Shown: positions 26,363 to 35,850, counted from the first letter of the stretch. The stretch: 64,000 nt of DNA from an uncultured Prevotellaceae bacterium (GCA_902778255.1 CACYXD010000011.1:62001-126000); one strand, 5' to 3'. Notes: generated by a model from the letters alone, not told the origin. Program-made: numbers and translations.

Positions 26363-27199
26363 TTAGACACAGGCTAAGGCAAGCGAGTAAAACTTGTTGT
26401 CTGCCGAGTCGGCACGCGAGGTGAGCACGACGGGTACCTGCGGACCTTGCAGGATGGCTGCCGTCTGAGCCTGACAGAAAAGGGTGATCGATTTATAGAA
26501 GACGTTGCCTGCCTGGATATCAGAGAAGATCAGACCATCGGAACGGCCCTCCAAAGGAGAGGTAAGTCCCTTCTTATGCAGAGCGGCAGGAGACAAGGCG
26601 GTCTTCAGATCCAGCGGACCGTCAACAATACAAGGGCCAAACTGACCTGCATTAGCCTGCTCCACCAGTTCACGATACTCCACCGTGCAAGGGAAATGCT
26701 TGGGGTTCACTTTCTCAGAACAACTGATGAGCGCAATACGAGGCTCCTCCACACCCATATTCCTGCAGAGATTAAGCAGGTAGATGAGCTGTTGCTCGCG
26801 CTGTTCCTTCGTGGGATAGGGAATCACAGCCACATCGGTCATGAACAGCAACTTGTCGTACTGCTCCATCTTGGCACAGCACAGATGGGTGAGCACACGG
26901 CCCTTAGGCAGAATACCCGTTTCTTTGTTCAGGATGGCCTTCAGAAGATTATCCGTGTTCAGCAGACCCTTCATGATGACATCAGCCTTGCCGGCACGCA
27001 CCAACGCCACAGCCTCGGCAGCAGCCACATCCACATCATTATTATCCACGTAGATGGCCTCAGCAAAACCAGCCTTCACGGCACGTTCCACAGCACCACT
27101 TGTACTCTCATCACGACCACAGACCACAGCCACACGACGACGGACACCTGAAGCTTTCAGGTGCTCTACTAACTCATCAAAACATTGTATTGCTTTCAT
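26363..27199 (-). CDS. ptb: Phosphate butyryltransferase
   Basis: Phosphate acyltransferase of 278 residues that exchanges CoA for phosphate on butyryl-CoA or related acyl-CoA. Family segments include AVALVRAGKADVIMKGLLNT, LTHLCCAKMEQYDKLLFMTD and FGPCIVDGPLDLKTALSPAA. The frame extends 7 codons upstream; the ATG at 27199 (MKAIQCFDEL) is favoured because a -7 box lies at 27225-27218. Together with buk it gives ATP by substrate-level phosphorylation. It is divergent from the GH30 gene. Confidence 0.9.
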   Translation of the reverse strand: MKAIQCFDELVEHLKASGVRRRVAVVCGRDESTSGAVERAVKAGFAEAIYVDNNDVDVAAAEAVALVRAGKADVIMKGLLNTDNLLKAILNKETGILPKGRVLTHLCCAKMEQYDKLLFMTDVAVIPYPTKEQREQQLIYLLNLCRNMGVEEPRIALISCSEKVNPKHFPCTVEYRELVEQANAGQFGPCIVDGPLDLKTALSPAALHKKGLTSPLEGRSDGLIFSDIQAGNVFYKSITLFCQAQTAAILQGPQVPVVLTSRADSADNKFYSLALACV

Positions 27200-27217
27200 A
27201 TTCCAAAAATCTTTTGG

Positions 27218-27225
27218 CAAAGATA
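27218..27225 (-). promoter_or_regulatory. -7 promoter box for ptb-buk
   Basis: TATCTTTG on the minus strand, about 19 bp before the ptb start. It is back to back with the GH30 promoter. Confidence 0.6.
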
Positions 27226-27269
27226 CGATTTTTTTCTTACATCATCATACTTTTTACAGAAAAAAATCT

Positions 27270-27277
27270 TATCTTTG
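27270..27277 (+). promoter_or_regulatory. -7 promoter box for GH30-GH35
   Basis: TATCTTTG on the plus strand, 21 bp before the ATG at 27299. Confidence 0.6.
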
Positions 27278-27298
27278 TACCCAACTAAAAACTATGAG

Positions 27299-28816
27299 AT
27301 GAAGCCATTACTAACAGTTGCATTGCTTTTACTGTCAATAGCCGCAAAGTCGCAGACCTATGTCATCGACACCAAGCACCCCCAACAGGTCATTCAACAC
27401 TTCGGGGCTTCCGACGCCTGGTCTATGCAGACCATCGGACTGTGGCCGGAAGAAGAACGACAGCAGCAGATTGCCGACTGGCTCTTTTCTACTGAGAATG
27501 ATGCCAACGGCCAGCCCAAAGGCATTGGTCTCTCACTATGGCGTTTCAACCTGGGAGCAGGCAGTGCGGAGCAGGGCGACTCCTCTTATATTAATAAAGG
27601 TACGCGAACGGAGTGCTTCCTGCGCTTCGACGGCAGCTATGACTGGACACGCCAGGCTGGGCAAGTGAAGTTCCTAAAGATGGCCAAAGAACGTGGCGTG
27701 CCTAAGTTTTTGGCTTTCCTCAACTCGCCACCCGTCTATTTTACGGAGAACGAACTGGCCACGAATACAGGTCGCGACGGCACTTTGAACCTGCGCTCTG
27801 AATGCTACGATGCCTTTGCGCAGTTTATGGCGGAATGTATGGCAGGACTGGAGCGTGAGCATGGTATCCACATCGACTATATCTCACCCGTCAACGAGCC
27901 CGATGGCCACTGGAACTGGCAAGGGCCAAAACAGGAAGGGTCGCCAGCCACCAACTGGGAGATTTCCGAGGTGGCACGGAAGACCAGTGCCGCCTTCACA
28001 GAAAAGGGACTTACCACGCAGATTATGGTCAACGAGTCCAGTGACCTGCGCTGCCTCTTGGGTATCTACAAGACCTCCTGGGAGCGTGGCAATGCCATCG
28101 CCTCGTTCTGGTCGAAGGACAGTACGCTCACCCATTTAGGCGATACGCCACTAGTGCCCCGCCTGATGCTGGCCCACAGCTATTGGACCAATACGCCTGT
28201 GGATTACATGAAGAAGATCCGCGTGGATTTGCGCAACCGTCTGAAGAAATACAACGCCAAATTCTGGCAGTCGGAAATCTGCATCATGGACAACGACAAG
28301 GAGATTGGCGGTGGCGGTGGTTACGACTTCTCAATGAAGACCGCCCTCTATGTGGCTCGCATCATCCATCATGACCTCTGCTATGCCAATGCCGAGAGTT
28401 GGTCGTGGTGGCGTGCCTGTGGCGGTAACTATAAAGACGGACTCATCCGTGTCTTTGAGCGTCAGCATCAGGCCAAGGACAGCCGACTGATGTGGGCGCT
28501 GGGCAACTACAGCCGCTTCATCCGCCCAGGTGCCGTGCGCTACGAGATTAGCAGCAAGGAGAAGGAAGACCCCTACGGCGTGATGCTCTCAGCCTATCAG
28601 AATAAAGACGGCTCGTGGGTCATCGTAGCCATCAACTACAGCGAGACCGAAAAGCCCATCTCCTTCACTGTGGGCCGAAGTTCGGCTTCGGCCACCTGGC
28701 GCCCCTATCGCACCAGCGATGCCGATGGCGAAACATTAAAGCCCCTTGACCCCTGCAGCGGCGAAGCCACCCTCGCTCCACGCAGCGTTACCACGTTTGT
28801 GGGAGTTAAGAGTTAA
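27299..28816 (+). CDS. Glycoside hydrolase family 30 enzyme, exported
   Basis: Retaining glycosidase of 505 residues with a signal peptide (MKPLLTVALLLLSIAAKSQ). The barrel starts QVIQHFGASDAWSMQ. The predicted acid/base Glu is residue 200 (SPVNEPDGHWNW) and the nucleophile Glu is residue 326 (FWQSEICIMDND). A C-terminal beta domain follows from about 420. GH30 members cut beta-1,6-galactan, beta-1,6-glucan or xylan. Pairing with a GH35 beta-galactosidase points to galactan side chains, but the subfamily was not checked. The true start is the ATG at 27299, inside a longer open frame. The stop codon lies within a 7-bp repeat. Confidence 0.88.
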   Translation: MKPLLTVALLLLSIAAKSQTYVIDTKHPQQVIQHFGASDAWSMQTIGLWPEEERQQQIADWLFSTENDANGQPKGIGLSLWRFNLGAGSAEQGDSSYINKGTRTECFLRFDGSYDWTRQAGQVKFLKMAKERGVPKFLAFLNSPPVYFTENELATNTGRDGTLNLRSECYDAFAQFMAECMAGLEREHGIHIDYISPVNEPDGHWNWQGPKQEGSPATNWEISEVARKTSAAFTEKGLTTQIMVNESSDLRCLLGIYKTSWERGNAIASFWSKDSTLTHLGDTPLVPRLMLAHSYWTNTPVDYMKKIRVDLRNRLKKYNAKFWQSEICIMDNDKEIGGGGGYDFSMKTALYVARIIHHDLCYANAESWSWWRACGGNYKDGLIRVFERQHQAKDSRLMWALGNYSRFIRPGAVRYEISSKEKEDPYGVMLSAYQNKDGSWVIVAINYSETEKPISFTVGRSSASATWRPYRTSDADGETLKPLDPCSGEATLAPRSVTTFVGVKS

Positions 28817-28845
28817 GAATTAAGAACTAAGAGTTAAGAATTGAT
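28804..28845. repeat. 7-bp tandem repeat at the GH30-GH35 junction
   Basis: Six heptamers: AGTTAAG twice, AATTAAG, AACTAAG, AGTTAAG and AATTGAT. They cover the last codons and the stop of GH30 and run to 3 bp before the GH35 start, so they make up almost the whole intergenic gap. Confidence 0.85.
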
Positions 28846-28848
28846 ATT

Positions 28849-31284
28849 ATGAAAAAGCTACTGAGAACCTTTGCCCTTGCGGCATTATTGATGACAGTCC
28901 CTGCCACGATGCAGGCAGCCACGAAGCCCGGTACATTTACTACTGGCGACAAGACCTTTTTATTGAACGGACAGCCCTTCGTGGTGAAGGCTGCCGAGGT
29001 ACACTACCCTCGTATTCCCCGTCCCTATTGGGAGCACCGCATCCAGATGTGTAAGGCACTGGGCATGAATGCCGTGTGTATCTACATCTTCTGGAACATT
29101 CATGAGCAGAAAGAGGGGCAGTTTGACTTTACTGGTAATAACGATGTGGCAGAGTTCTGCCGACTGGCCCAAAAGAATGGTATGTATGTCATCGTACGTC
29201 CTGGTCCCTACGTGTGTGCTGAATGGGAGATGGGCGGTCTGCCCTGGTGGCTGCTGAAGAAGAAGGATATCAAACTGCGCGAGCGCGATCCCTACTTCAT
29301 GGAGCGCGTAAAAATCTTCGAGGAGAAGGTGGGTGAGCAGTTGGCTCCGCTGACCATCCAGAAGGGTGGTCCGATCATCATGATTCAGGTAGAAAACGAG
29401 TATGGCTCGTATGGCGAGGATAAGCCTTACGTCAGCGAGATTCGTGACTGTCTGCGCTCTATCTATGGCAAGGAACTGTCTTTGTTCCAGTGCGACTGGT
29501 CTTCAAACTTCGAGAAAAACGGCTTACCCGATCTCACCTGGACGATGAACTTCGGCACAGGTGCCAATATCGACAATCAGTTCCGTCGCTTAGGCGAACT
29601 GCGTCCCAACGCACCAAAGATGTGCTCTGAGTTCTGGAGCGGCTGGTTCGACAAGTGGGGTGCCCGCCACGAGACCCGTCCTGCCAAGGATATGGTCGAT
29701 GGTATGGACGAAATGCTATCGAAAGGCATCTCGTTCTCGCTCTATATGACTCACGGAGGCACTTCGTTCGGCCACTGGGCTGGTGCCAACTCTCCCGGCT
29801 TTGCACCCGATGTCACCTCTTACGACTACGATGCACCCATCAACGAGTATGGCCTTGCCACCCCAAAATACTGGGAACTGCGCAAGATGATGGAGAAATA
29901 CAACGATGGCAAGAAACTCCCCAATGTTCCCAAGGCTCCCATGCCCATCATCACTGTGCCCAAGTTTGAGTTGAAGGAGTTTGCACCGTTGTTAAGTGCG
30001 ATGACCAAGCCCGTCAATGGTGCCATCAAGACCTTTGAGGAAATGGACATGGGCTGGGGCACAATGATGTACTCCACTCGTCTGCCCGAGATTACTTCAC
30101 AGAGTGTGCTCAGCGGTGAGTTCCATGATTTTGCTCAGGTGTTTATTGATAAAAAATATATTGGAAAGATTGACCGTGTGAAGAACGAGAAGTCGCTTAC
30201 TATCCCAGCTGTCAAGAAAGGAGCCGAATTGATTATCATCGTTGAAGGTATGGGGCGCATCAACTTCGGCCGTGCCATCAAGGACTTTAAGGGCATCGTT
30301 GGCAACGTCACGCTAATTACTGAGACTGACGATGTAGAAATGATGCTGACGCCGAAACAATGGATGAATGTAGCCATTCCCGATGATTACGAGACGGCTG
30401 TCAAGGCACTTGACATGGTGAAGGGCGTCAACGACCAGGTGACAGCCGGCAAAGTGAAAGGGAGTGTTCCTGCACTTGCTTTAACACAAGGCTATGAGGG
30501 GTCTAAAAAAAATGGCGACATCATGAAAGCCGGTTATCATCGCGGCTACTTCAACCTGAAGAAGGTGGGCGATACCTTCCTGAACTTCGAGACCTGGGGC
30601 AAGGGACAGGTGTATGTGAATGGTCACGCCATGGGCCGCATCTGGAGCATCGGCCCGCAACAGACGCTCTATGTGCCTGGCTGCTGGCTGAAGAAGGGCA
30701 AGAACGAAGTGATTGTACTTGACGTGGTTGGTCCTCGCGAGGCTGTAGTCTGGGGACAGGCCGAGCCAGAGCTCAACAAATTGCAGCTAGAGAAGAGCAA
30801 CAAGCACAACAACATTGGCGACAAGCCCGACCTCAACAGCGCCACGCCCGTCGCCACCGTTCCCGCTGCATCTCCAGCGGGCATCATCACCGCGAAGCCC
30901 GGCAACGGCTGGCAGACCTTCCACTTCAAGAATGCAGCCAAGGGTCGCTACCTCGCCATCGAATGTCTCTCCACCCAAAAAGACAACGATCGCGTAGCTA
31001 TCGCCGAGCTTTACTTGCAGGGACAGGATGGCAAGCGCCTCTCGCGTGAGCCTTGGAAGACGAAGTACGCTAATAGTGAGGACGAAAGTGGCAACCACTT
31101 AGGCGACAAGGTCTTCGACCTGCAGGAAAGTACCTACTGGCAGACGGAGAAGAGCGCTTCTGCTCCCCATCTCCTGGTCATCGATCTCGGTTCTGAGCAA
31201 ACCGTCAGTGCCCTCGAATATCTGCCACGCGCCGAACAAGGGGCGCCAGGCAGTATTAAGAATTTCAAGGTCTATATCTATTAA
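28849..31284 (+). CDS. Glycoside hydrolase family 35 beta-galactosidase, exported
   Basis: Protein of 811 residues with a signal peptide (about 1-23, ending MQA-A). The TIM-barrel motifs of GH35 are complete: GQPFVVKAAEVHYPRIPRPY, RPGPYVCAEWEMGGLPWWL, IQVENEYGSYG (acid/base Glu184) and KMCSEFWSGWFDKWG (nucleophile Glu261). Beta-sandwich domains follow the barrel, and the last 150 residues resemble an F5/8-type discoidin module (ATYWQ-like block STYWQTEKSASAPHLLVIDL). Probably periplasmic or surface exposed; it would release terminal beta-galactose. In an operon with GH30. Confidence 0.93.
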   Translation: MKKLLRTFALAALLMTVPATMQAATKPGTFTTGDKTFLLNGQPFVVKAAEVHYPRIPRPYWEHRIQMCKALGMNAVCIYIFWNIHEQKEGQFDFTGNNDVAEFCRLAQKNGMYVIVRPGPYVCAEWEMGGLPWWLLKKKDIKLRERDPYFMERVKIFEEKVGEQLAPLTIQKGGPIIMIQVENEYGSYGEDKPYVSEIRDCLRSIYGKELSLFQCDWSSNFEKNGLPDLTWTMNFGTGANIDNQFRRLGELRPNAPKMCSEFWSGWFDKWGARHETRPAKDMVDGMDEMLSKGISFSLYMTHGGTSFGHWAGANSPGFAPDVTSYDYDAPINEYGLATPKYWELRKMMEKYNDGKKLPNVPKAPMPIITVPKFELKEFAPLLSAMTKPVNGAIKTFEEMDMGWGTMMYSTRLPEITSQSVLSGEFHDFAQVFIDKKYIGKIDRVKNEKSLTIPAVKKGAELIIIVEGMGRINFGRAIKDFKGIVGNVTLITETDDVEMMLTPKQWMNVAIPDDYETAVKALDMVKGVNDQVTAGKVKGSVPALALTQGYEGSKKNGDIMKAGYHRGYFNLKKVGDTFLNFETWGKGQVYVNGHAMGRIWSIGPQQTLYVPGCWLKKGKNEVIVLDVVGPREAVVWGQAEPELNKLQLEKSNKHNNIGDKPDLNSATPVATVPAASPAGIITAKPGNGWQTFHFKNAAKGRYLAIECLSTQKDNDRVAIAELYLQGQDGKRLSREPWKTKYANSEDESGNHLGDKVFDLQESTYWQTEKSASAPHLLVIDLGSEQTVSALEYLPRAEQGAPGSIKNFKVYIY

Positions 31285-31287
31285 AAA

Positions 31288-31331
31288 AACATAAAAAGGT
31301 CGGTTTCGTCCAATACCGACCTTTTTATGTT
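31288..31331 (+). terminator. Terminator after GH35
   Basis: A 17-bp stem from AACATAAAAAGG to CCTTTTTATGTT around the core GGTCGGT/ACCGACC. T-rich on both arms, so it may act in both directions. Confidence 0.85.
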
Positions 31332-31341
31332 CAAAAATTCT

Positions 31342-31372
31342 TTTGACAATTGTTCAGAAAATCGTATCTTTG
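31342..31372 (+). promoter_or_regulatory. Promoter of the second AraC gene
   Basis: TTTG at 31342-31345 and TATCTTTG at 31365-31372 with a 19-bp spacer, a full Bacteroidota -33/-7 match, 26 bp before the ATG. Confidence 0.75.
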
Positions 31373-31398
31373 CACGGAAAACAACCTTATAATATAAA

Positions 31399-32271
31399 AT
31401 GGAAAAGATACAAGAAACCAACTTTCAGAACATAAAGCGCATCTGTGGTAACAACTACCTGGGCGACAGTCTCATCCTTTTAGAGAATATAAGTGATGTT
31501 CCCCTACCCGACTCACCTCGTCGTACCAACATGATTATCATAGGACTCTGCACCAGAGGCAACGCCCGTTATTCTGTTGATGCCCATGAGTTCACAGTCA
31601 ATGCCGGTGAAGCTTTTATTGTGTCCGAGCGCCATATCATCGATAGATTCCTGCTGTCGCCCGATTTCGAGGCTCCCAGCCTGGTGATGTCTATGGATTT
31701 CTTCCATGAGACTATCCGCAACGTCAGCGAGATGTCGGCTTTGTTCCTCTATTCACGCAATCACCCTGTGATGCGGTTCAACGCCAAGGAGCAACAGGTA
31801 TTCAAGTCTTATTTCGATGTGATGCGTGCCCGCATGAAAGACAAGAGCAACCACTTCCTCAAACAGCTTCTCAGCACCTTGATACTGGCGATGTTCTACG
31901 ACCTGAGCAACGTCATCTACCACAGCAAGCTAGAGGCTCCCTACCGTCAGTCTCGTCCTGATGCCATCTTCACCCAGTTCATCAAACTGGTAGAGGATAA
32001 CTGCCGTACGGAGCGCCGCGTCAGTTGGTATGCCCAGCAGCTTTGCATCACGCCCAAATACCTGTCTGAGACCATCAAGCAGGTGAGTATGCGCACGCCC
32101 AACGAATGGATCGACAACTATGTCACCTCCGAGATTCGTGTGCTGCTGAAGAATACGACGAAGAGTATCAAGGAGATTACGAAGGAGATGAACTTCCCCA
32201 ACCAGTCGTTCCTTGGCAAATACTTCAAGGAGAATGTGGGCATGAGCCCCACAAAATATCGCAAGTCTTAA
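31399..32271 (+). CDS. AraC-family transcriptional regulator (paralogue of 24253)
   Basis: Protein of 290 residues with the same build as the regulator at 24253: N-terminal sensor (LCTRGNARYSVDAHEFTVNA, AGEAFIVSERH) and C-terminal AraC helix-turn-helix pair (SIKEITKEMNFPNQSFLGKY, ENVGMSPTKYRK). It has its own promoter and follows a terminator, so it is not simply cotranscribed with GH35. Its position next to GH30-GH35 suggests it senses a breakdown product of their substrate; this is inferred. Its stop abuts the convergent DUF3109 stop without a gap. Confidence 0.88.
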   Translation: MEKIQETNFQNIKRICGNNYLGDSLILLENISDVPLPDSPRRTNMIIIGLCTRGNARYSVDAHEFTVNAGEAFIVSERHIIDRFLLSPDFEAPSLVMSMDFFHETIRNVSEMSALFLYSRNHPVMRFNAKEQQVFKSYFDVMRARMKDKSNHFLKQLLSTLILAMFYDLSNVIYHSKLEAPYRQSRPDAIFTQFIKLVEDNCRTERRVSWYAQQLCITPKYLSETIKQVSMRTPNEWIDNYVTSEIRVLLKNTTKSIKEITKEMNFPNQSFLGKYFKENVGMSPTKYRKS

Positions 32272-32904
32272 CTACAGATAGCCCTGCTGCTTCAAATCGG
32301 AAGCCACATCGCAGAGCTCCTGATACCACTGTTCGCCAAAACGGCGCACCAGCGGACCTTTTAAGAACTGATAGACGGGAAGGTGAAGAACCTTCCCTTT
32401 TTCACGTCCGCACTTACAGATGTCCCACTTGTGATAATTCAGGGCCACCGTACCATCCGAGAAGGTCTTCTCACGAATAGGATAAAGGGCACAGCTGATG
32501 GGCTTGATGAATTGAGAATTTGCTACCTCCCTCGCTCTTTTCTCAAGGGCGCAGAGGCAACAGTGGCTGACGGTTTTCCCGTCAGCAAGCGTCAAGTCAT
32601 CATAGCACGTGAATACGCAGTCCTTTCCCCCCACGATACTCGTCACTAGGTCGCCCTCCTCATCAGTATAGGCCACGCCCTGCTTATCGATGACGGCCTG
32701 TGCCGAGGCACTCAGGTCGTTCCATACGCTATCGACGCTGTTCTCTATCTCCATCACCTCGTCGAGCGTCACAGGCGCACCGGCATCGCCCTCAATACAG
32801 CAGGCTCCCTTGCATACCTCAAGGTCACAGCAGAACTCTTCCGTCAGGATGTCTGAGGAAATAAGCACACCAGCAACTTCTAATATAGGGGGGAGAATAG
32901 GCAT
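32272..32904 (-). CDS. DUF3109 family cysteine-rich protein
   Basis: Protein of 210 residues with many conserved cysteines: FCCDLEVCKGACCIEGDAG (about 24-42), DCVFTCYDD, SHCCLCALEKRA, SCALYPIR and WDICKCGREKGK. The arrangement resembles YkgJ-type proteins, which probably bind zinc or an iron-sulfur cluster. No enzymatic function is established. There is no signal peptide, so it is probably cytoplasmic. It follows ung on the minus strand across a 43-bp gap made of a heptamer repeat, and may share the transcript that starts upstream of gpmI. Confidence 0.85.
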   Translation of the reverse strand: MPILPPILEVAGVLISSDILTEEFCCDLEVCKGACCIEGDAGAPVTLDEVMEIENSVDSVWNDLSASAQAVIDKQGVAYTDEEGDLVTSIVGGKDCVFTCYDDLTLADGKTVSHCCLCALEKRAREVANSQFIKPISCALYPIREKTFSDGTVALNYHKWDICKCGREKGKVLHLPVYQFLKGPLVRRFGEQWYQELCDVASDLKQQGYL

Positions 32905-32905
32905 T

Positions 32906-32940
32906 ATGAGAAATGAGAAATGAGTAATGAGTAATGAGTA
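32906..32940. repeat. 7-bp tandem repeat between ung and DUF3109
   Basis: Five perfect-phase heptamers on the plus strand (ATGAGAA twice, ATGAGTA three times), starting 1 bp upstream of the DUF3109 start codon and filling almost the whole gap to ung. Confidence 0.88.
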
Positions 32941-32947
32941 ATTATGA

Positions 32948-33613
32948 TTACCACTTTATAGGCTCTATACCATTTTCTTGGAGATACTGATTACAGCGTG
33001 AGAACTGATGCTGTCCGAACCAGCCGCCACGATTAGCACTCAGGGGCGACGGATGCACCGACTCCAATACCAGGTTCTTCTTTTTATCTATCATATACGC
33101 CTTGGAACGGGCAAAACCGCCCCACAGCATATACACCAGATGCTCACGCTCCGTGGCCAATGCCTTGATGGCGGCATCCGTGAAGTTCTGCCACCCTATG
33201 GTGCTATGACTATTCGCCATGTGAGCTCTTACAGTCAGCGTAGCGTTGAGCAGTAACACGCCCTGCTCTGCCCATCGCGTCAAGTTACCCGTAGGCGGCA
33301 CGGGCGTACCCAAATCGTCTTGTATCTCCTTGAATATATTAATAAGAGAAGGAGGAAAAACAACGCCGTCCTGCACAGAGAAACTCAAGCCGTGAGCCTG
33401 TCCTGGTTCATGATAGGGATCTTGTCCGATAATCACCACCTTCACTTTGTCAAACGGACACAGGTTGAAGGCATTGAAAATCAATTTCCCTGGGGGATAG
33501 CACGTACCCGACGTATATTCCTGTCTCACCTTTTCGGTGAGTCCTGCGAAGTAAGGCTTTTCAAACTCCCCCTGCAGATGCCGCTTCCACGACTCCTCTA
33601 TCTGTACGTTCAT
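32948..33613 (-). CDS. ung: Uracil-DNA glycosylase
   Basis: Family 1 uracil-DNA glycosylase of 221 residues; it removes uracil from DNA and starts base-excision repair. The water-activating motif reads GQDPYHEPGQAHGLSFSV (Asp65, His68) and the DNA-intercalation motif HPSPLSANRG (His187). Length is normal. The ATG overlaps the stop of the HD-domain gene as ATGA (33610-33613), indicating translational coupling to it. Confidence 0.97.
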   Translation of the reverse strand: MNVQIEESWKRHLQGEFEKPYFAGLTEKVRQEYTSGTCYPPGKLIFNAFNLCPFDKVKVVIIGQDPYHEPGQAHGLSFSVQDGVVFPPSLINIFKEIQDDLGTPVPPTGNLTRWAEQGVLLLNATLTVRAHMANSHSTIGWQNFTDAAIKALATEREHLVYMLWGGFARSKAYMIDKKKNLVLESVHPSPLSANRGGWFGQHQFSRCNQYLQENGIEPIKW

Positions 33614-34218
33614 AGCAGTTTGTAGATTTCGTCTATCATCACCAGAGGAAGCCCAAAGCGCGGATCATTGTTATGGGCATTGATGGCCTCCAGGAAATGA
33701 GACATCTCGTCACGATAGACATCCTTCATGTGCACGTTTTCCTTGTTGCTGTGGGTGAAGGAATAGGTGGTGTTGGCCAGTCGGTCGGCCAACTTCAGGA
33801 ATGGAGCGTAAGGTGTTTCCCTGATACCCTTGTAATAACGCTCACCGGCACGCTCGGCACGTGTGCGCCCCTTGTCGTTGGTCAGCGCATATACCATCTC
33901 AGCAGCCATATAAGCCTGGTCATCGTCCATAAACAGACGGGCAGCCTTCGTCACGTCGTTATACGACATACGGGCATCCTCGATACTGTCGTGATAGAAG
34001 GCGCCAAAGAAAAGAGGCAAGACATCGTGCTCACTCTGGCAAACCAGATGTCCGTATTTGAACACAGAATCAGCCACCATGTCAAGATGGAATCCGTAAG
34101 GATGCTTCTTGTCATATTGCTGGTTCACGCTCTCATGCAGCAGATGGGCACGATTCCGAACCTCTTCAATATCAGGCCTGTGCTTATCCACACAGGCCTG
34201 AAACTCTTCATAAGTCAT
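33610..34218 (-). CDS. HD-domain phosphohydrolase, (p)ppGpp hydrolase-like
   Basis: Protein of 202 residues with an HD fold similar to the hydrolase half of RelA/SpoT and to small alarmone hydrolases. The histidine-aspartate pair reads FYHDSIEDARMSYNDV (about residues 75-90); further conserved parts are VYALTNDKGRTRAERAGERYY and FLKLADRLANTTYSF. The likely reaction is removal of pyrophosphate from a nucleotide such as (p)ppGpp, but another nucleotide substrate is possible. It is coupled at both ends: TAATG with gpmI upstream and ATGA with ung downstream. Confidence 0.75.
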   Translation of the reverse strand: MTYEEFQACVDKHRPDIEEVRNRAHLLHESVNQQYDKKHPYGFHLDMVADSVFKYGHLVCQSEHDVLPLFFGAFYHDSIEDARMSYNDVTKAARLFMDDDQAYMAAEMVYALTNDKGRTRAERAGERYYKGIRETPYAPFLKLADRLANTTYSFTHSNKENVHMKDVYRDEMSHFLEAINAHNNDPRFGLPLVMIDEIYKLL

Positions 34219-35738
34219 TAGTCACAAATCAGGTTTTCGCCCGTCATGTCCTTAGGCTGCTCCAGTCCCATGATATGCAGGATAGAGGGAGCCACGTCAG
34301 CCAGACGACCGTCCTTCACCGTAGCCGAGTTGTTGTTGGTCACGTAGATGAAAGGTACGGGGTTCAGCGAGTGAGCAGTGTTAGGTGTGCCGTCAGCGTT
34401 GATGGCATTGTCAGCATTACCGTGGTCGGCAATGATGATAGCCTCATAGTCGTTAGCCTTGGCAGCCTCAATCACAGCCTCTACACAGTGGTCAACAGCC
34501 CAAACGGCCTTGGCGATAGCGTTGTAAACGCCCGTGTGACCCACCATGTCACCATTAGCGAAGTTCACTACGATGAAGTCATACTTATTCTCATTGATGG
34601 CAGCCACCAACTTATCCTTCACCTCGTAGGCGCTCATCTCAGGCTTCAAGTCGTAGGTAGCCACCTTTGGACTTGGCACCAGGATACGGTCCTCACCCTC
34701 GTAGGGAGCCTCACGACCACCGTTGAAGAAGAATGTTACGTGAGCGTACTTCTCTGTCTCGGCAGTATGCAGCTGCTTCTTGCCCTGTTGGCTGAGGTAT
34801 TCACCCAGCGTGTTCTCCACGTTCTCCTTGGGGAACAGGATATTTACACCAGTGAAGCTTGCGTCGTATGGAGTCATGCAGTAGTACTGCAGTCCTGGCA
34901 CCGTCTTCATGCCCTGCTCAGGCATATCCTGCTGAGTCAGCACGATGGTGAGCTCCTTCGCACGGTCGTTACGGAAGTTGATGAAGATCACTACGTCACC
35001 CTCCTGAATGCGACCATTCACGCTGCTGTTGTGGATAGGCTTGATAAACTCGTCGGTCACGCCCTCAGCATAGCTCTCCTCTACGGCCTTCACCATATCG
35101 GTAGCCTGCTTACCAGTGCCGTTCACGATGAGGTCATAACCCTCCTTCACGCGCTCCCAACGCTTGTCGCGGTCCATTGCATAGAAACGACCCACGATGC
35201 TTGCAATAGCTGCATCGTTATCAGCACAGACCTTTGTTACCTGCTCAATGAAGCCCTTACCGCTCTTGGGGTCAGTGTCACGACCGTCCATGAAACAATG
35301 TACGAATGTCTGGTTCTTCAGTCCGTAGTGCTTACCCACCTCAATGAGCTTGAACAGATGATCCAAGCTTGAGTGTACACCACCGTCAGAGCACAGACCC
35401 ATCAGGTGCAGTTTCTTTCCATTCTGCTGCGCATAAGTATAGGCAGCCTTCACCTGAGGATTCTCCACGATTGAGCCATCCTTGCAGGCACGGTTAATCT
35501 TCACGAGGTCCTGATAAACAATACGTCCGGCACCGATATTGAGGTGACCCACCTCTGAGTTACCCATCTGTCCGTCGGGCAGACCAACATCCTCGCCAGA
35601 GGCCTGTAACTGTGAGTGAGCCGAAACGGCTGTCAGATAATCCAGATAAGGAGTAGGCGTATTAAAGATTACATCGCCCTTGCCATGTTTACCGATTCCC
35701 CATCCATCGAGAATCATCAAAAGTGCTTTCTTTGCCAT
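34218..35738 (-). CDS. gpmI: 2,3-bisphosphoglycerate-independent phosphoglycerate mutase
   Basis: Manganese-dependent glycolytic enzyme of 506 residues from the alkaline phosphatase superfamily. It starts [20 protein letters not shown] (metal-ligand Asp11) and has the phosphoserine nucleophile in [14 protein letters not shown] (Ser61). Other metal motifs are [10 protein letters not shown] and [10 protein letters not shown]. It is the first gene of a run gpmI-HD-ung-DUF3109 on the minus strand. A -7 box, TAATTTTG, lies at 35811-35804, giving a leader of roughly 60 nt. Confidence 0.97.
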   Translation of the reverse strand: MAKKALLMILDGWGIGKHGKGDVIFNTPTPYLDYLTAVSAHSQLQASGEDVGLPDGQMGNSEVGHLNIGAGRIVYQDLVKINRACKDGSIVENPQVKAAYTYAQQNGKKLHLMGLCSDGGVHSSLDHLFKLIEVGKHYGLKNQTFVHCFMDGRDTDPKSGKGFIEQVTKVCADNDAAIASIVGRFYAMDRDKRWERVKEGYDLIVNGTGKQATDMVKAVEESYAEGVTDEFIKPIHNSSVNGRIQEGDVVIFINFRNDRAKELTIVLTQQDMPEQGMKTVPGLQYYCMTPYDASFTGVNILFPKENVENTLGEYLSQQGKKQLHTAETEKYAHVTFFFNGGREAPYEGEDRILVPSPKVATYDLKPEMSAYEVKDKLVAAINENKYDFIVVNFANGDMVGHTGVYNAIAKAVWAVDHCVEAVIEAAKANDYEAIIIADHGNADNAINADGTPNTAHSLNPVPFIYVTNNNSATVKDGRLADVAPSILHIMGLEQPKDMTGENLICD

Positions 35739-35803
35739 AATAAAAAAATGCTTAATATTTTGTTTTTACTTTTCTATTTTCACCTTATTAATATAAGCGG
35801 GTG

Positions 35804-35811
35804 CAAAATTA
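35804..35811 (-). promoter_or_regulatory. -7 promoter box for gpmI
   Basis: TAATTTTG on the minus strand, between gpmI and the end of the fimbrillin-like operon. Confidence 0.6.
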
Positions 35812-35850
35812 GCACTTTTTTTTCATATTCCACACTTTATTTCTGTTAAA

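Noticed and set aside
25271..27199. Claim that the organism is a butyrate producer
   Set aside because: ptb-buk alone does not show it; in Bacteroidales the pair may act on branched-chain acids, and no crotonase or butyryl-CoA dehydrogenase genes are here.
34275..35372. 365-codon plus-strand open frame
   Set aside because: Lies wholly antisense to gpmI, which has complete catalytic motifs; no promoter or start signal.
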